A stretch of 64,000 bases of DNA from Chamaecyparis obtusa. Taxonomy: Eukaryota; Streptophyta; Pinopsida; Cupressales; Cupressaceae. How positions within the stretch are numbered: the stretch's first letter is position 1; the number at the start of each line of letters is the position of its first letter. The stretch covers positions 227,501-291,500 of the forward strand of contig BSBK01003251.1 in the NCBI GenBank assembly GCA_027943335.1. Direction: 5' to 3'. The notes beneath the pieces were generated by a model. It was not told the origin of the DNA and made no database searches. It saw nothing but the letters and a program-made list of their open reading frames with translations. Positions 22,701 through 34,442 of this stretch are shown piece by piece. A program made the position numbers and the translations under genes.

Positions 22701-23739
22701 GGATGAGTGTAGATCTCCCTTGTTGATTGCAAACTCCTTTGCTTGACCTCTAATAGGGGAAAGAAGCTTGATCTAGAGAAGGAAATGTCTTGCATACATG
22801 ACGGAAATGAAGACTTGGAGTACTTGAATGGCTCATAGACACTTGATAATGGATGTCTTCACCAAATGGATACTTTCTTGCACTTTGATCTCTTAAATGC
22901 ACAATGGATTTAGTTGATAACTTGAACAATAATAGATAATATCAATGGATGTAAAAATCAAAGGGAAATGTCTCCTTTTATACACATTTCAGGGCTCATA
23001 TTTCATTTAGGGCAAATGTGATTTAAAACCCTAGAAGTGGATTCCTGCATCAACCTTTGGGATAATTTTGAGCATAAAACACTAGGACTAGGTCATCATG
23101 GATGACCTAGTCCAGGACTAGGTCATCCTAGCCTACCTAGTCTAGGATATTTTTCCTCCAAATCTCTCGAGATGTCAGAGAGTGTGATGAAAATTGGTGG
23201 TAGAAGTTACAACCCACCAGGAGATCAGGGAAGATCCCAAAATCAAAAAATGAATGTATAGGACCTAGATGGAAGATGAATAATGTGATTGGATGAAAGA
23301 TGAGACATGGATAGAAAATAGATCCAACCTCATGTTTAAACAAGATTGAGGGAGAAGGAGGACCTCAACTTGAATTGAATATGTATTTAAGTAAAATATG
23401 AGGTCATACCATAATAAACACACTAAAGTAGGCCCAAAATAGTTCCAAAATGGTCCCAAAATGAGCACAAATTAAGTGCTTACTTTTTAGGATAGTATAA
23501 TTTTATGAAAATTTTGTAAGAACTTTGTGGCTTTGTCCCCCTATTTTTTTATTTTTTGTTTAGTTGTTGTCTAGTAGGCATTTAGCATCTAGTTTTATTC
23601 TCTAGATATTTGTTTTATAACAAGGTTTATGATCTGTTCAAAAGCAGTTTTCTATTAATCTAAAAATCTTTACAAAATCATTTTATTTGAAATATTCTTA
23701 TTATTTGAGTTTCATTAATTTTGTTGAAGAACTATCTAT
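19787..23739. other. Non-coding, LTR-like remains; no gene seen
   Basis: No convincing coding region; open frames here are short and lack family motifs. From about 22400 to 23500 the sequence resembles the 59700-60720 region (a shared stretch like CCCTATTTAGGAATCAAGCT near 22425, and repeated GACCTAGTC motifs near 23085-23150). It is probably a diverged LTR of one gypsy family. 19800-22300 may be the untranslated part of the gypsy element ending at 19786. Confidence 0.4.
23085..23113. repeat. Perfect 13-bp inverted repeat, 3-bp loop
   Basis: GGACTAGGTCATC (23085-23097) is followed by ATG and then its exact reverse complement (23101-23113). A third direct copy, GGACTAGGTCATCC, follows at 23115-23128. 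Similar CTGACCTAGTCAGG motifs occur at about 60575-60640 in the related LTR-like region. Confidence 0.85.
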
Positions 23740-24860
23740 TATGTATGTATTATGTTGTATTATAAATGATTTATAGTTATCATTTTTACTCTATTTGTAT
23801 TATTCATGGTATCAAAGATATGTTAATAGAGTTAGACTAGATTAATATAAGAACCTCAAAAACACTTTAGCAACAAATAGATAACCCTAACTTTCACTTC
23901 TAATTTATGTATACTATTTTAATTAAATTCTCCATAATTATCATATCACTTTCAAACCTTGTTAACAATAATGCAAAATCTTCATATTTTTTTGTTAACC
24001 TAGTGTATCTCTATGATCTAGTCCAATTCCTCTAGAGATGAACCAAGCAACTCGCAAGCCAGGCCCATCGGGTGAACTTAGGCGTTGGAGTCAAACCCGA
24101 GACCAATGGAGAGTAAACTCATGGCCCAAGCCAACTTCACTACCTATTCGAACTAATGCACAATCTTAATATTATCAAGATAAAGAGAGATGAATATTAT
24201 ATAAGAATTCTCAATTTCAAATGAAATTATTGATGTTACTATTTAGAAAGAGCAATATCATTACCAATATTGAGGTTGTGGATCAACCAATTGCCTCCAC
24301 AAGCCTCAGCGGCCTAGGTAGTCACCTTTAATTCCGTTGTTGAATTGTTTCGATAGAGTCAAATTGTACACATCAAGCATCGTCTTTTTCCACCCTACGT
24401 TCAACTGATGTAGCATTCATTTTGAAACCAATTAATTGTAATCAGCGAGACCATTTATTTTTATCCTCTACTTATTGAGGTGGAATGATAGCGATAAATG
24501 GGCCTCTTTGTTTGACAACGAGAAGAGCATTGTACGGTTGACAGAAAACCCTCGTGACTCCCGTGTTTGACTACTAAATGCATCCATGCCTGTCCACATC
24601 CACATTAAATTACTGAACAAAAATCTCTCACTAACCGTGCTGTCATGAAACTGAAAATTATAATCTAAGACGACTTTTGGAAAGACTTTGAGTCTTCTTC
24701 CACCACACGTTCAAGTGATGCTTCCGTGTAGTGCTAAGTCTCTTTCTTAAAAGACTGATTGGATGCAAGTTTACTTGCTGGTTATGCTCACGACAAGATT
24801 TAGTGGGATTGGCAATTTGTTTTCTTTTGAATCTAAAATTTGCACATGAGGATGGAACAT
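23740..24860 (+). repeat. Block paralogous to 51900-52880 (receptor-kinase 3' flank)
   Basis: Aligns collinearly and in the same orientation with 51900-52880. Shared stretches include ATTATCAAG followed by an AGAGATGA-type run, CTACCAAATGCATC-type and TCTTCTTCCACCACACGTT-type segments, TTCCGTGTAG and the ACTTGYTGGTTATG segment. It contains TTGAC (W-box core) sites near 24527, 24538 and 24567. Both copies are non-coding. The simplest reading is an old duplication of a receptor-kinase flank, or of the promoter of a lost neighbour. Confidence 0.65.
23988..24153 (-). mobile_element. tRNA-derived SINE candidate
   Basis: On the minus strand an A-box match TAGTGAAGTTGG is followed 45 bases later by a near-match B box GGTTTGACTCC. 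This is the spacing of the pol III promoter in a tRNA-type head. A body of about 100 bp follows and the element ends in an A-run (T-run at 23988-23993 on the plus strand). Flanking direct repeats TAATGCAAAATCTT (23969-23982) and TAATGCACAATCTT (24154-24167) look like a 14-bp target duplication with one difference. The paralogous block near 52150 lacks this insert. Confidence 0.65.
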
Positions 24861-27800
24861 GACGAGTTCATTGAGTACACATGTATAAGAAACGGGTGTG
24901 GATGATGCAAGGTTTTGAAAGTTAAAAGATGATGCAATACAAATTTCTATGAGATGAAAGGTTGGATAGGCTACAAATTATTATTATAATCTTATCTGGG
25001 ACTTTAGACTTTATATAAGCAATTTAAAAGAAAGAAGGAAGGTTTTATAGGGGTTTAAAAATAGGATTATTTTTCACTGGCAATAATGTCTTTTATAAAG
25101 TTGAAGTTAGGCTTGTTATAGCCTTTTCAATGGAAAGGTTGGGATAGAAACTTGTTAGATTAATAGATTATCCAAATACAAGTTTATTTTAATTTGGATA
25201 AAATGAGTCCTCTCTAAAACATCTTTTACATGACTAGATCTATCCAAACATATTCTAGAATAGGTTGAAAGTTATGCCTACTTATTGTGAATTTAAAATA
25301 TATCACTAATATGTAAGTGACACACTTTTGAAGGATTGTTTAAGAAATTTATTTATCATATTTATAATGAAGAAGAGAGATAAACCCAATTACACATCTA
25401 TGGATGATGGTGAGCTCAATATGTACACGTGAACACTAATAAAGTTAGCAAGAAGACACTTTTTGTTTCTTGTAAGTATCTTATAGATCAATATGTACTC
25501 ATGAAATATTATGTAGACTATCTAGATTCCAAACTATAAAATATAAATGAGGTTAACCCTAAATGCATTATTAGAGCTAGAAAAGGATTGTAGTATTTCT
25601 TTCCCTTATGTAAATTGCAAGATAAGAAAAATAAAGCTAGTGAAAATGACAAAGGAAAAGGATTTAGTGAAGGGTAAGAGGATTGCAAGGATGATTACAA
25701 TTACACACATAGGATATGAATGTGGAAGAAACGTGTTTGAAGTTTTATATTGACTATATACACTCCAAAGAACATGTAAAAGAAGAATAAGAATGTTTGA
25801 TATGTCAAAAAGGGGTAGTAGTTTGATTAAAGATCCAAAACATAGAATCAATTGTCATGTGCACTATGAGGAAAGTTGTTTTTTGTTACAAACATTTGTC
25901 TCAATATGAAAATGAGTTAATTGATTTCTTTTTTATTACAAATTAAATAAATGAAAAAGGGGGGGATTCTTTATTTGACATGCATTTATAAGTAATCCGA
26001 TTTTCCTAGAATTTAAGTTTGGAATTTTGTTTGAGTCTAAATATCACCCTAGTCCACATTCCTTCATATGTGTTCTTCTTTTCTTTAACACACCTGTAAC
26101 TCAAATTAAATATTAGATATCTCAACTCTTTTAAAAGGAATAAAATTGCGAAGAATGAAAAAGGACTCTCCAAGTGCCTTTATAAGAAGGTCCTAACCTA
26201 CAAGATAGATCAGTCATTCATTATATTTAATGTTTACATATAAGTAGTTACACGATTGTTATGCTATAATCTTCGTATAAGAACTAAAAGATGCAAAGAT
26301 ATTTGTTAGCTTTTCTTAGGAATTTATGTTGTACAAATTTTGTAATATGATTTATTTTTAGTATATAAAATAAATATTTGTTTGGGGTGCACCATTAGAT
26401 GATGTGTTTAATCACATTAAATATCTATTTGGCTCCTCTTGTAAATTTTTTGATTAAGTTGTATGTAATAGTGATTAGATATTCTAAGTATGGATTGCAC
26501 ATAAGAAACAAATAGAAAAATTAGTACTGAAAAATAAATGTGGTGTTAATAGTTATTTCTTCACAGGGTTTTGATGCACATTCTTTGAACTTACCACTTG
26601 AGTGTTTTTATGTTAACTTAATTTTATAAAATCAAGTACATGTTTAGTGGTTAACATGGGTTGCTTGTGGTATTAAGTTTGGTTGTAATTGTATTGAGTA
26701 TTCTTCTAAAGGGTACATATGTGAAGCATGGAATGGGATGTGTGGGAAAAGTATTAGATATCTCACCTCTCCTAAAAAAACAAATTTCAAAGGATGGAAA
26801 ATCATATATGGGTACGTGCTTCGGCACATGAGGGATGCATTGGAGAAGCTTGATATTTCAAAAGCATTCATGGATACTCCATTAAATTATACACTATACT
26901 TGCTAAATAATAAATTGAATTTTAATGCTTTGGAGGCTAGGTTTTCCCTCTTGATGGTTTCCTGAAGGTATATCTTTTGTTGTCTTTTGATATGTCCTTA
27001 ATACATTTTTATGGTTAATCCATGAGCTTGTGCTCATTTGTTTCTCTCATTGGGTTATGTAGAAAATGGTTTCATCAACTTCTAAGATTTTCCTAAAAGG
27101 TGGTGCCAACGTTGTGATTGTGGGCTTTGAGAGATCCTTTACTAAATGAGAATGTGAGGCAGGGAAATAAAGAATATTTTTGAAATTCCCCTAATTCTCA
27201 TAGGATCCAAGAGACCCAAGAAATGATGAATGACATAGAATTTGACCAATTTTACTAACTAAGAAAAAATATATTTTTTGTTCCTAGTTTTACCCATGTG
27301 ATGATCTATAGTGAAAAAAAATTAAATTAAAAGATATTAATACTTTGCTAAAAAAATTTATAATATTTATGGATTGGGAAGGGAGGAGTGTGTAGTAAAA
27401 GGATAAAAATGACTCACATAGCACTACAAGAATATGCAATAGACTACTTGTTAGGATAATGCATAGTTCATGGTAACTAATAAGTATTGTCTCCAATCTA
27501 CAAGGCTTAGCCCTTTGTCACTATGATTTCCCAACCAATCCTTGTAGACCTCAACAAGAAAAAAATTAAAATTTCAAAATATATTTAAAAAAAATTCCAT
27601 TGCAACACTTAGGTTGTTGCCTCTCTTTAGTTTCTTAAAGTACCCTTTCCAATGTGCATAACTCTCACCTACAATATCAAATTTTTAAATTCTAAGAAAT
27701 CTTGAGAATCTCTCTCCAAAAGCTATGTAGGTTTGGTTTTCAGTTTTCATTGTTTGTCTCTTTTTCACTATTTTGATTAGTCAATTGAGAGAGTCAGTTC

Positions 27801-27894
27801 AACTTATTTTCCAAGTGGTTATGCAAAACATCTTTTACGATAGAGATAGTTGAAACATGGAGTATAGGAGGTTTACCTTCTAGAAGAGAGGACC
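24861..27894. other. AT-rich intergenic DNA; no gene seen
   Basis: Read in both directions; only short open frames without recognisable motifs. The longest, around 26738-26965, has no family signature. No LTR termini, primer sites or splice-supported exons were found. Confidence 0.5.
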
Positions 27895-28895
27895 TTTTGA
27901 TGTGTGTTTTATGACTCACCAAACAGTAGAACAAAATACCAAAATATCCTATCCTCTCTTGAACAAAGTATCGCATATGCCAAGATTGCAAAAAGATCAT
28001 ACAATAACTCCAAGGTTCCTCGACTCATGGATATGCTTGGTGTTGATGTGATTTGCTGATGATCACAAGGGGCCTTACATTTTCAATCCTTTATGTCATG
28101 ATGAATATGGGTACTATCAAAAGATTTTCAATTAAGTACTATTTTTTGGGGTTTTTACCGAATATGCAGAAATGAAAAGGGTTTAGGGTTTAGAGATCCT
28201 AATCTAATCCTAAGGGTAATGATAGCTAAGGAAGTATGTTGATGGATGAGTTTCTCAATTTACTAAGTCCCGCTTCACCAAGTCAAGCTACAACTACACG
28301 TAGACCGGTGCAATCTTCAAGGGGTTTGTACAAATGATCAAATTTAAGCACATAGATTGGGGGTTCAGGCTAACTTTACACGATGATTTAGAATCACTAA
28401 AACATCAAAAGTATGAACCAAAGAAACTCATCAAAACATCATCATATTCTCCAAAACATTCATTACACTTTATCTATCAAACTTAATCTGATTGAGAGAA
28501 TAATGAAACCAAGCAAGCATTAAGACACATCAAATAATCACCACACTTCAATGAAAATTCTATTGTCTCAATAGTTCATAAGAAACAATTTCAGAATTTA
28601 CCCCCTTACAAATGAGAATAAGAGGCCTTTATATAGGTCTTCGAAAACAACGAAAGGCCCGATCAAAACAATAACTGATGGCCTAGATTTTGCCACCTCA
28701 GTCCTAATTAGGGTTAGGGCATAGAAAAGGAATCTACATCAATGCAAAAAAGAATCCACCACCATAGTGGGTAATAAATGCCCACTATGCATGCACATTC
28801 AGAAGGAAGGTGGGGTGCAATAAATGACCACTACATGCTCCCACTATGCATTAAATGTGCATGTTGTCCTATCTTTGACCTCTCTGCTTGAATGC

Positions 28896-31800
28896 CTAGA
28901 ATCTATCTAGAATTGTTTCCAATTCTTCCATGCTAACACTGGGTGTCGATTCTTGCTTGAATTCCAAGGTGACCATTGCTCGCTCAAACTTATTCAAACT
29001 ATCATCCCAATTTGGTAAAAATTCCTTAACATAATGCATATCATTTGAGAATATGGAAAGGTTCTCATAATCATCCCTTGTGAAAAAGATCAATTGAAAG
29101 GACTCCTCCAAATTTATCTTCAGGTTGCCTAGAGATATCTCTTCTTCAATGAGCCTTTGTGATAAAAGCGAGGCAACATTATTGGAAACCTCCTGCCAAA
29201 TATTATCAGCCACTTCCTTTAGTCAAGTGGATTCCTTAATGAAATACTCAAACATTTCCTTGGCCAACACCACCGCTCCATACCACCTAGAAAAGTCATA
29301 TGCTTCACCCTCTCTAACAACCCCACCACCAATCAGTTTCTCATTAGGTGTCTCCATCAGCTCATTCAACTCTATGATTACCTCATCTCTATAGATGTGT
29401 TCATCCTCCCAAGATCCCTCCATACAATGAATTCAAGAAAGAATGGAAAGTGCTCTATTATGTATCTTTACCAAATCCTCAGTGTGTTTTTAGGCCTCAT
29501 TCCGGATGCCATCCATTTAAACCTCTGCTCCTTGTGCAATCCACTTGATTCTGTCTATTCCTTCAAGAAACTCTATAGGGACAACTGGAGGAATGAATGA
29601 TGGATCTTTCTCACTGACTAGATGCGACATGTTGCTTATGTAATCACATAGGGCTTTAATTTCATGTTTCTGCCTCTGATAATTCCCCTCTAGCTTCTTC
29701 ATTTTGTCTTTCACTACCTGCGTGGAATCATCGAAATCTTCCATGACTTGTTCCCTAGATGCATGACCTAAGTCAACTTCAGTTACATTGTATTCTTCAG
29801 GAGCAATATGATCCTTTGCTTTATCTACTGTTGGTGTTGCAACCTATAGGATCCTGGCTCCAGATTCTCCTCAAATAATCTTTGTGAACCTCTTTGCCTT
29901 TCCCTTTTCATCTGATCGGTTGGCTCGATCTAGGATTTCCTTCAATTCAGCCACTGGGTCAAACTCCTTTTCCTAGCTCCTTCGAATCCTTTGTCTCAGC
30001 CATTCTAGAACATTTGTGTCCTGATCTTTCTACACTGCCAACTGCTCTCATCCTTGGACTGTTCTAATATCAATTTCTTCCTCAACCCTTGGACTTTATG
30101 TCATTTCCATAGGCGCTACAGCTTCCATTGGAGGAGATCTTTCTTCTGCTGTAGGGACCTCTGTCACTATTCTAGGAACTTCCTCTTCCATCATTTCTCT
30201 TTCTAGCAATGTATCGAGACTCTCCTTAGTGGTGATATCCTGCTCTCTGCCCCCTCTTTGTGGCAACCTTTTGTTAGCACTAATACTCAGCCTATCCTGA
30301 AATGATCTATTTATGTGGTCCTACTCCATCATTCTCTTGGTGATATCTATTTTCTCCCTGGTGAAAGTTCCTATCTCTTGTACACTAGGAGTCCGACTAG
30401 GCAAGGATGGCACATCCATAGACCTCTTCCTTTTTTGTTGTGGTTCATCATTATGGAGGTCCAATTTCCTTTTTGTGTGTATTTCCTGAGAAACACCCTC
30501 ATCTTTTCTGAGTTCTACACCACCTGATGGAATTTTTCCCTCTTCCATTACTCTTCCTTGCAGCTGCCTCGATCTTTCATCCCTCGGTGCTTGATGACCC
30601 ATCATCTGGTATGTCCATTATTCCTTTGGTATGGCCACCTAGGTCAATTGCCTCCCAATCCAGTACCTTGTGAAATCCAAGACTGGTCTAGACAAAATGT
30701 CAAGGTCTAGAACTTCTTTTCTTGACCAATCATAGGCACTAATTTCTCTCTTTTCGGGGCAATATCCTTTCTAGACCACATTTAATCCTTCCTCCATCTA
30801 GTTAGGAATATGAAAAGTCTTGCACACTCTGATTAGATTCAGTGGCTATTTAGAATGCATTCTTTTCTTCACTTCGTGCTCATCTGCAGCATTTTCCTAA
30901 AAATCCTCAAGGTGCGCCATATGCTGATATTTGATCCCAGCCACTGACCGTATCTTGTTGTAAGGATCAAACCTTAACCTTAGTGTATATAGAGGAAGAT
31001 GAAAGAATGAAAATTCCTCATGAGACTTCTCAGATACCTTCAGACATGGACACAATTCAACTTCATCCTTGCCTATGAAAATTGGAAAATCAAGTCCCAA
31101 TTTCCTCTTTCCTTTCTGAATCTTGTTGTAGATGGTCAGTTGTCGAGTGATCTCTAGCAGGACCATTTTATCTGTCGGATACCTAGGAAGCTTGTATGGT
31201 TGCCCTGAGAATCCTTGAAGTCTGATGTAGGAAAAAGTAGGAAACTGTATGAACCATGCCCCATATTCCTCCACCAATTTTATGGCTTCCTCTGATAGTC
31301 TCACACATAGCTTCTTTTGTAAAGTTCACACAATACGCATTGCAAATGCGTCATTGACTCAGACATAATCATCAATTGCATGCAGATGCAACTGAGGATA
31401 GTAATCATATACTTTCAACCATTGAGTTCCACTCTCGATTTCTCCCTTGCATCTCAGTCTTTCATATCTTGTTGTCTGTGCCAGCATGTAGATGAGGTAC
31501 GAACTCATGTAGAATTTCTTTGTTTTCTCCAATATTTCTAGCTACTCGCTCGGGTTATCACTGATCAAACCTACCCAGTCCAGATGATTATGCTCTCCAC
31601 TACCTACTCGATAAAGTACCACATCCAACTTTCGAAGAGATAAGACTGAGGTATGCCAAATATCCTACTCAACAGCATTATCATGTCACTATACTCACGG
31701 TGGAAATCTAGCCATACTAGCTCTTTGGCTAGCTTGGAAAAATGGGATCTATTCTTTCTTAGCCACTTGTTATTGATGATCTCTTCACAATACTGGACTC

Positions 31801-32233
31801 TAGTAGTGAAGACTCTTTCTACTTGGTCCTTAGTTTTCATTACCAATCTCTAAGAGGAAGGAATTCCAAAGGTCTCTGAAATAGCTGGTGGAGAAAGATT
31901 AGCAATTAAGTTTCCATCAACATCCCTAATTGTTCTGTCTCTCGCCTGTTAGTGCCTTCCACACTCCATGATCAATTCAAGATGCTGGAAGGCAAGAGGG
32001 AATCTAGCTGTAGCCACCATGCCATTGTTCACAATCTGGCTGGCTAGGTGTGTCGGATGATGTTCTTTATAACCAAACATCCTTCTATGGAATTCATTCA
32101 GGTCCAGTCCTCCAAGGTTGGTATCTCTAACTTCTGACAATTTTGACATGATCCTGGACTCTGGATAAAATCTATTTTTCTCATTCTTTATTAGCTGCCT
32201 CCTAGTCATGTTTGTTCCTCTTGGTTCTACCAT
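28896..32233 (-). pseudogene. Long LTR-internal ORF, unknown function
   Basis: From ATG 32233 (MVEPRGTNMTRRQLIK) to a stop at 28896, about 1,110 codons with roughly a dozen in-frame stops and one frameshift between 31604 and 31304. The start follows an AG acceptor (TTTTGCAG just upstream) and a leader with a TATA box, so the gene seems to have had a 5'-UTR intron. The N-terminal ~450 residues look globular, with a segment NLSPPAISETFGIP and several Trp/Tyr-rich helices. That segment weakly recalls the putative plant transposon protein family (PF20167), as does the ORF at 10075-13707. The middle is basic, low complexity (KRKLDLHNDEPQQKRKR), and the C-terminal ~300 residues are coiled-coil-like and acidic. 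No polymerase, integrase or protease motif. It lies in the U3 part of copy A and is absent from copies B and C. Confidence 0.6.
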
Positions 32234-32530
32234 CTCCTTCTCCTGCAAAATAGAAAATAAACATACATAAGAGCATGCAGGAAAACATAAACTAAAATAA
32301 TTTCTCCAAAAAAGGAGATTTCATAATTTTGGAAATTTTTGGATTTTCCTCTAGAATAGGAAATTTCTATCTCCCAAGAATTTGCATGATCCTTCCCACT
32401 TACTAAAAATAAATCCCCTTTTCTCAAAAATAACTTCCACACTTCCCAAGGAAATTCATGATTCTTTCTCTCTCTCCGCTTAGCTTGCTCTTCAAAATCT
32501 ACTTGTGAGAAATGAATTGGGAGAGGGTCT

Positions 32531-32540
32531 CTTTTATAGA
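32531..32540 (-). promoter_or_regulatory. TATA box and leader of the LTR-internal ORF
   Basis: The minus strand reads TCTATAAAAG, followed downstream by a purine-rich leader (GGAGAGAGAAAGAATC). About 300 bp from the TATA is the TTTTGCAG acceptor before the ATG at 32233. The corresponding leader in copies B and C (about 35890-36130 and 47330-47560) is recognisable, with a similar TTTTGTAGGAG acceptor, but no long ORF follows. Confidence 0.5.
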
Positions 32541-33199
32541 CCTAGGAACCCTGGAAAGTTGCTTTAAAATGAGACACTAAACTTAGCAGATTCCTAGTTT
32601 TCAAAGAGATTCCTTGCCACTTGTCATTGTTTTTCTCTTGCTTTTTAGAATCTGCCAATACAAGAGCTTTGTCTTCATGGAGAAGTTTCCCCTTTTCAGT
32701 TGCTTTAAAGTATTAATTGAATATTAATTCAAGATTTTAAAGCAATTTTTAGTTTTTTAATTTTCTTGAGGTTAATTAATTAAATATCAAATAAAATCAA
32801 TATTCAATTAATTTCAAATTTTGAAACATAAAATCAAAAAACATTTAAAGCAATTTCCATTTTCAAGGATTTTCAATTTTTTTATTGCTTTTATCATTTT
32901 TTTGTGTTTTAATTAAATATTAATAAAAAATCAATATTTAATTAAAATTAAAATTTTGAATCCCAAAATTGATTTTCTTTTCCCCCAAATTTCAAAAAAT
33001 TCATTTTCTCCATGCCTTGAGATTTTCAAGATTTTTTAGGACTTTTCACAATTCTCCAAAATTTCGTCATTTGGATTTCAAGTTTTTCAATTTTTAAGAT
33101 TTTGAAATTTTCAATTTCAACAAGTATCTAAATTTGACATTTCCAAGAGTTTAAGAATTTTCAAGATTTTAAATTCTTGAAATCTTCCAAGATTTAAAT

Positions 33200-33900
33200 T
33201 TTTTTGCCTTTTTCAATGCTTTGGAATCGACGGCTTCGTATAATTTGTGCTTTGAGTGCTCCTCGACTTGAGTTAAGGATTTTCTTATTTCACACATTCT
33301 GTGACTAAGCTGATTTTGTGCTCTAGGCGCACATTGCATGGGATCCCAGATTTTTCCAAGTGTCACATTCCATGACTAGCTCCATTTTGCACTACAAGCG
33401 CACTTTGGCATGCGTTGGGGATTTCATTTTTCAAATTTTCCACAACTACTCCATTTTTGTGCCTTGAGCCCACACTGCCATGGGTCGGGGACTCTCCCTT
33501 TTGGATGATTCCTTTAGTGCTGGGATTTTGCGCTCAAGTGCACTTTAACATGAGTTGTGGATTCTCCTTTCTCTGACATTCCTTTACTACCTTTGTTTTG
33601 ACCCATGGGCGCATATTGGATGGGGTCTCATATTTTCATTTTTACAAACTTCTTCACTACTCCCCTTTTGCATCGTGAGTGCATATTACCTTGAGTGAAG
33701 GATTTTCTTCTTTTCAACCTCCGTGACTTTCTTCATTTTGCGTCGTGAGTGCACATTGCATGGAATCAAGGATTTCTTTTTTTTTATCCTTCGTGACTGA
33801 GCCTGAAGTGCGCCTTGAGCGCATGTTGGCATGGGTTGGGGATTCATCTCAATATTTGATTCCTTCACATGCGTTGACTTGCCCCTGAATTTCTTGGAGC
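33200..33900. repeat. ~80-bp subrepeats in LTR copy A
   Basis: About eight degenerate units, each with a TTTTGCGC..GAGCGCA-type imperfect palindrome and a GGATTTT/CATTCC stretch. Most CpG sites have become TpG or CpA (for example TTTTGCATCGTGAGTGCA). Confidence 0.8.
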
Positions 33901-34171
33901 TTCTAGCGTGGATATTTTCTCCAAATAGTACTTTGTTCCAACTCAATCACATGTATGTTGACCATTCCTTGAGCATGTAGCAGATTCCTTCCTCATCATG
34001 TTGGGCATGATTCTTTCTCTACTCTTTTTCTCTTCTTGTGGGAATCTATTTGGAGGCAACGCTTTCTAAGACTGCTACAAACAGGGCTATTCAAACGAAA
34101 AGGGGGCCAAGCGAGAGAAGGGAGAATAGGGGTCCCATTGCAGATGGGTGAGGTGTGACAATGTCACAACA

Positions 34172-34188
34172 TCTGGTGACTCCACTGG
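34172..34188 (+). other. tRNA-Arg-like primer-site motif beside copy A
   Basis: The plus strand reads TCTGGTGACTCCACTGG directly after the LTR-like terminus CACAACA (ending 34171). From memory, the primer site for plant tRNA-Arg(ACG) is TGGCGACTCCACTGG; one C-to-T change in a CpG separates them. The same position beside copy B (37168) reads TCTAGCGACTCCAGG. It faces the opposite way to the gag-pol at 38276-45288. Confidence 0.5.
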
Positions 34189-34442
34189 TGAAATGTTGAA
34201 AACATTTCAAGGATACAAATTTACTTGGAACCCAAATTCCTTAGTCAACAAACTTACGCTATCACTAAGATAGAAAACATAACTCAAAAGGGGAGGAGAA
34301 TCATATATTGGATCAAGACACTTTCATCCTTCAATTACCCATGTGTGTGCAAATGCATTAATTCCCACTCAACAAGACCACTCAGAAACCCTAAGATTGG
34401 TCATGGCAACCTATATATTCTTCTTGACTCCAAAAGTATTCT

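Larger units (their letters stand above)
27895..34442 (-). mobile_element. LTR-like repeat copy A, enclosing a gene-like insert
   Basis: 27895-28862 aligns with the starts of copies B (34443) and C (45868). 33000-34171 aligns with their subrepeat and terminal parts. 34172-34442 aligns with 37168-37440 beyond copy B. Between them lie about 4.1 kb not found in B or C, holding the minus-strand ORF at 28896-32233. The terminus reads TTTTGATG where B and C have TGTTGATG. A minus-strand TATA (CTATATAAAGGCC type, near 28625) is shared with B and C. Copy A is cut at 34442 by the start of copy B. Confidence 0.75.

Noticed and set aside
21495..23468. Several minus-strand hydrophobic open frames
   Set aside because: Short, without family motifs, and lying in AT-rich LTR-like DNA; consistent with chance.
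26738..26965. Possible copia-like pol fragment
   Set aside because: No RT, integrase or protease motif could be placed in any frame.
28183..28196. Telomere-like GGGTTTAGGGTTTAG near 28183, 34727 and 46157
   Set aside because: Only two units and present at the same position in all three LTR copies; part of the LTR.
34172..34188. tRNA-Arg gene
   Set aside because: Only the 3' acceptor-complement stretch is present; no cloverleaf arms. It is read as a primer-site motif.
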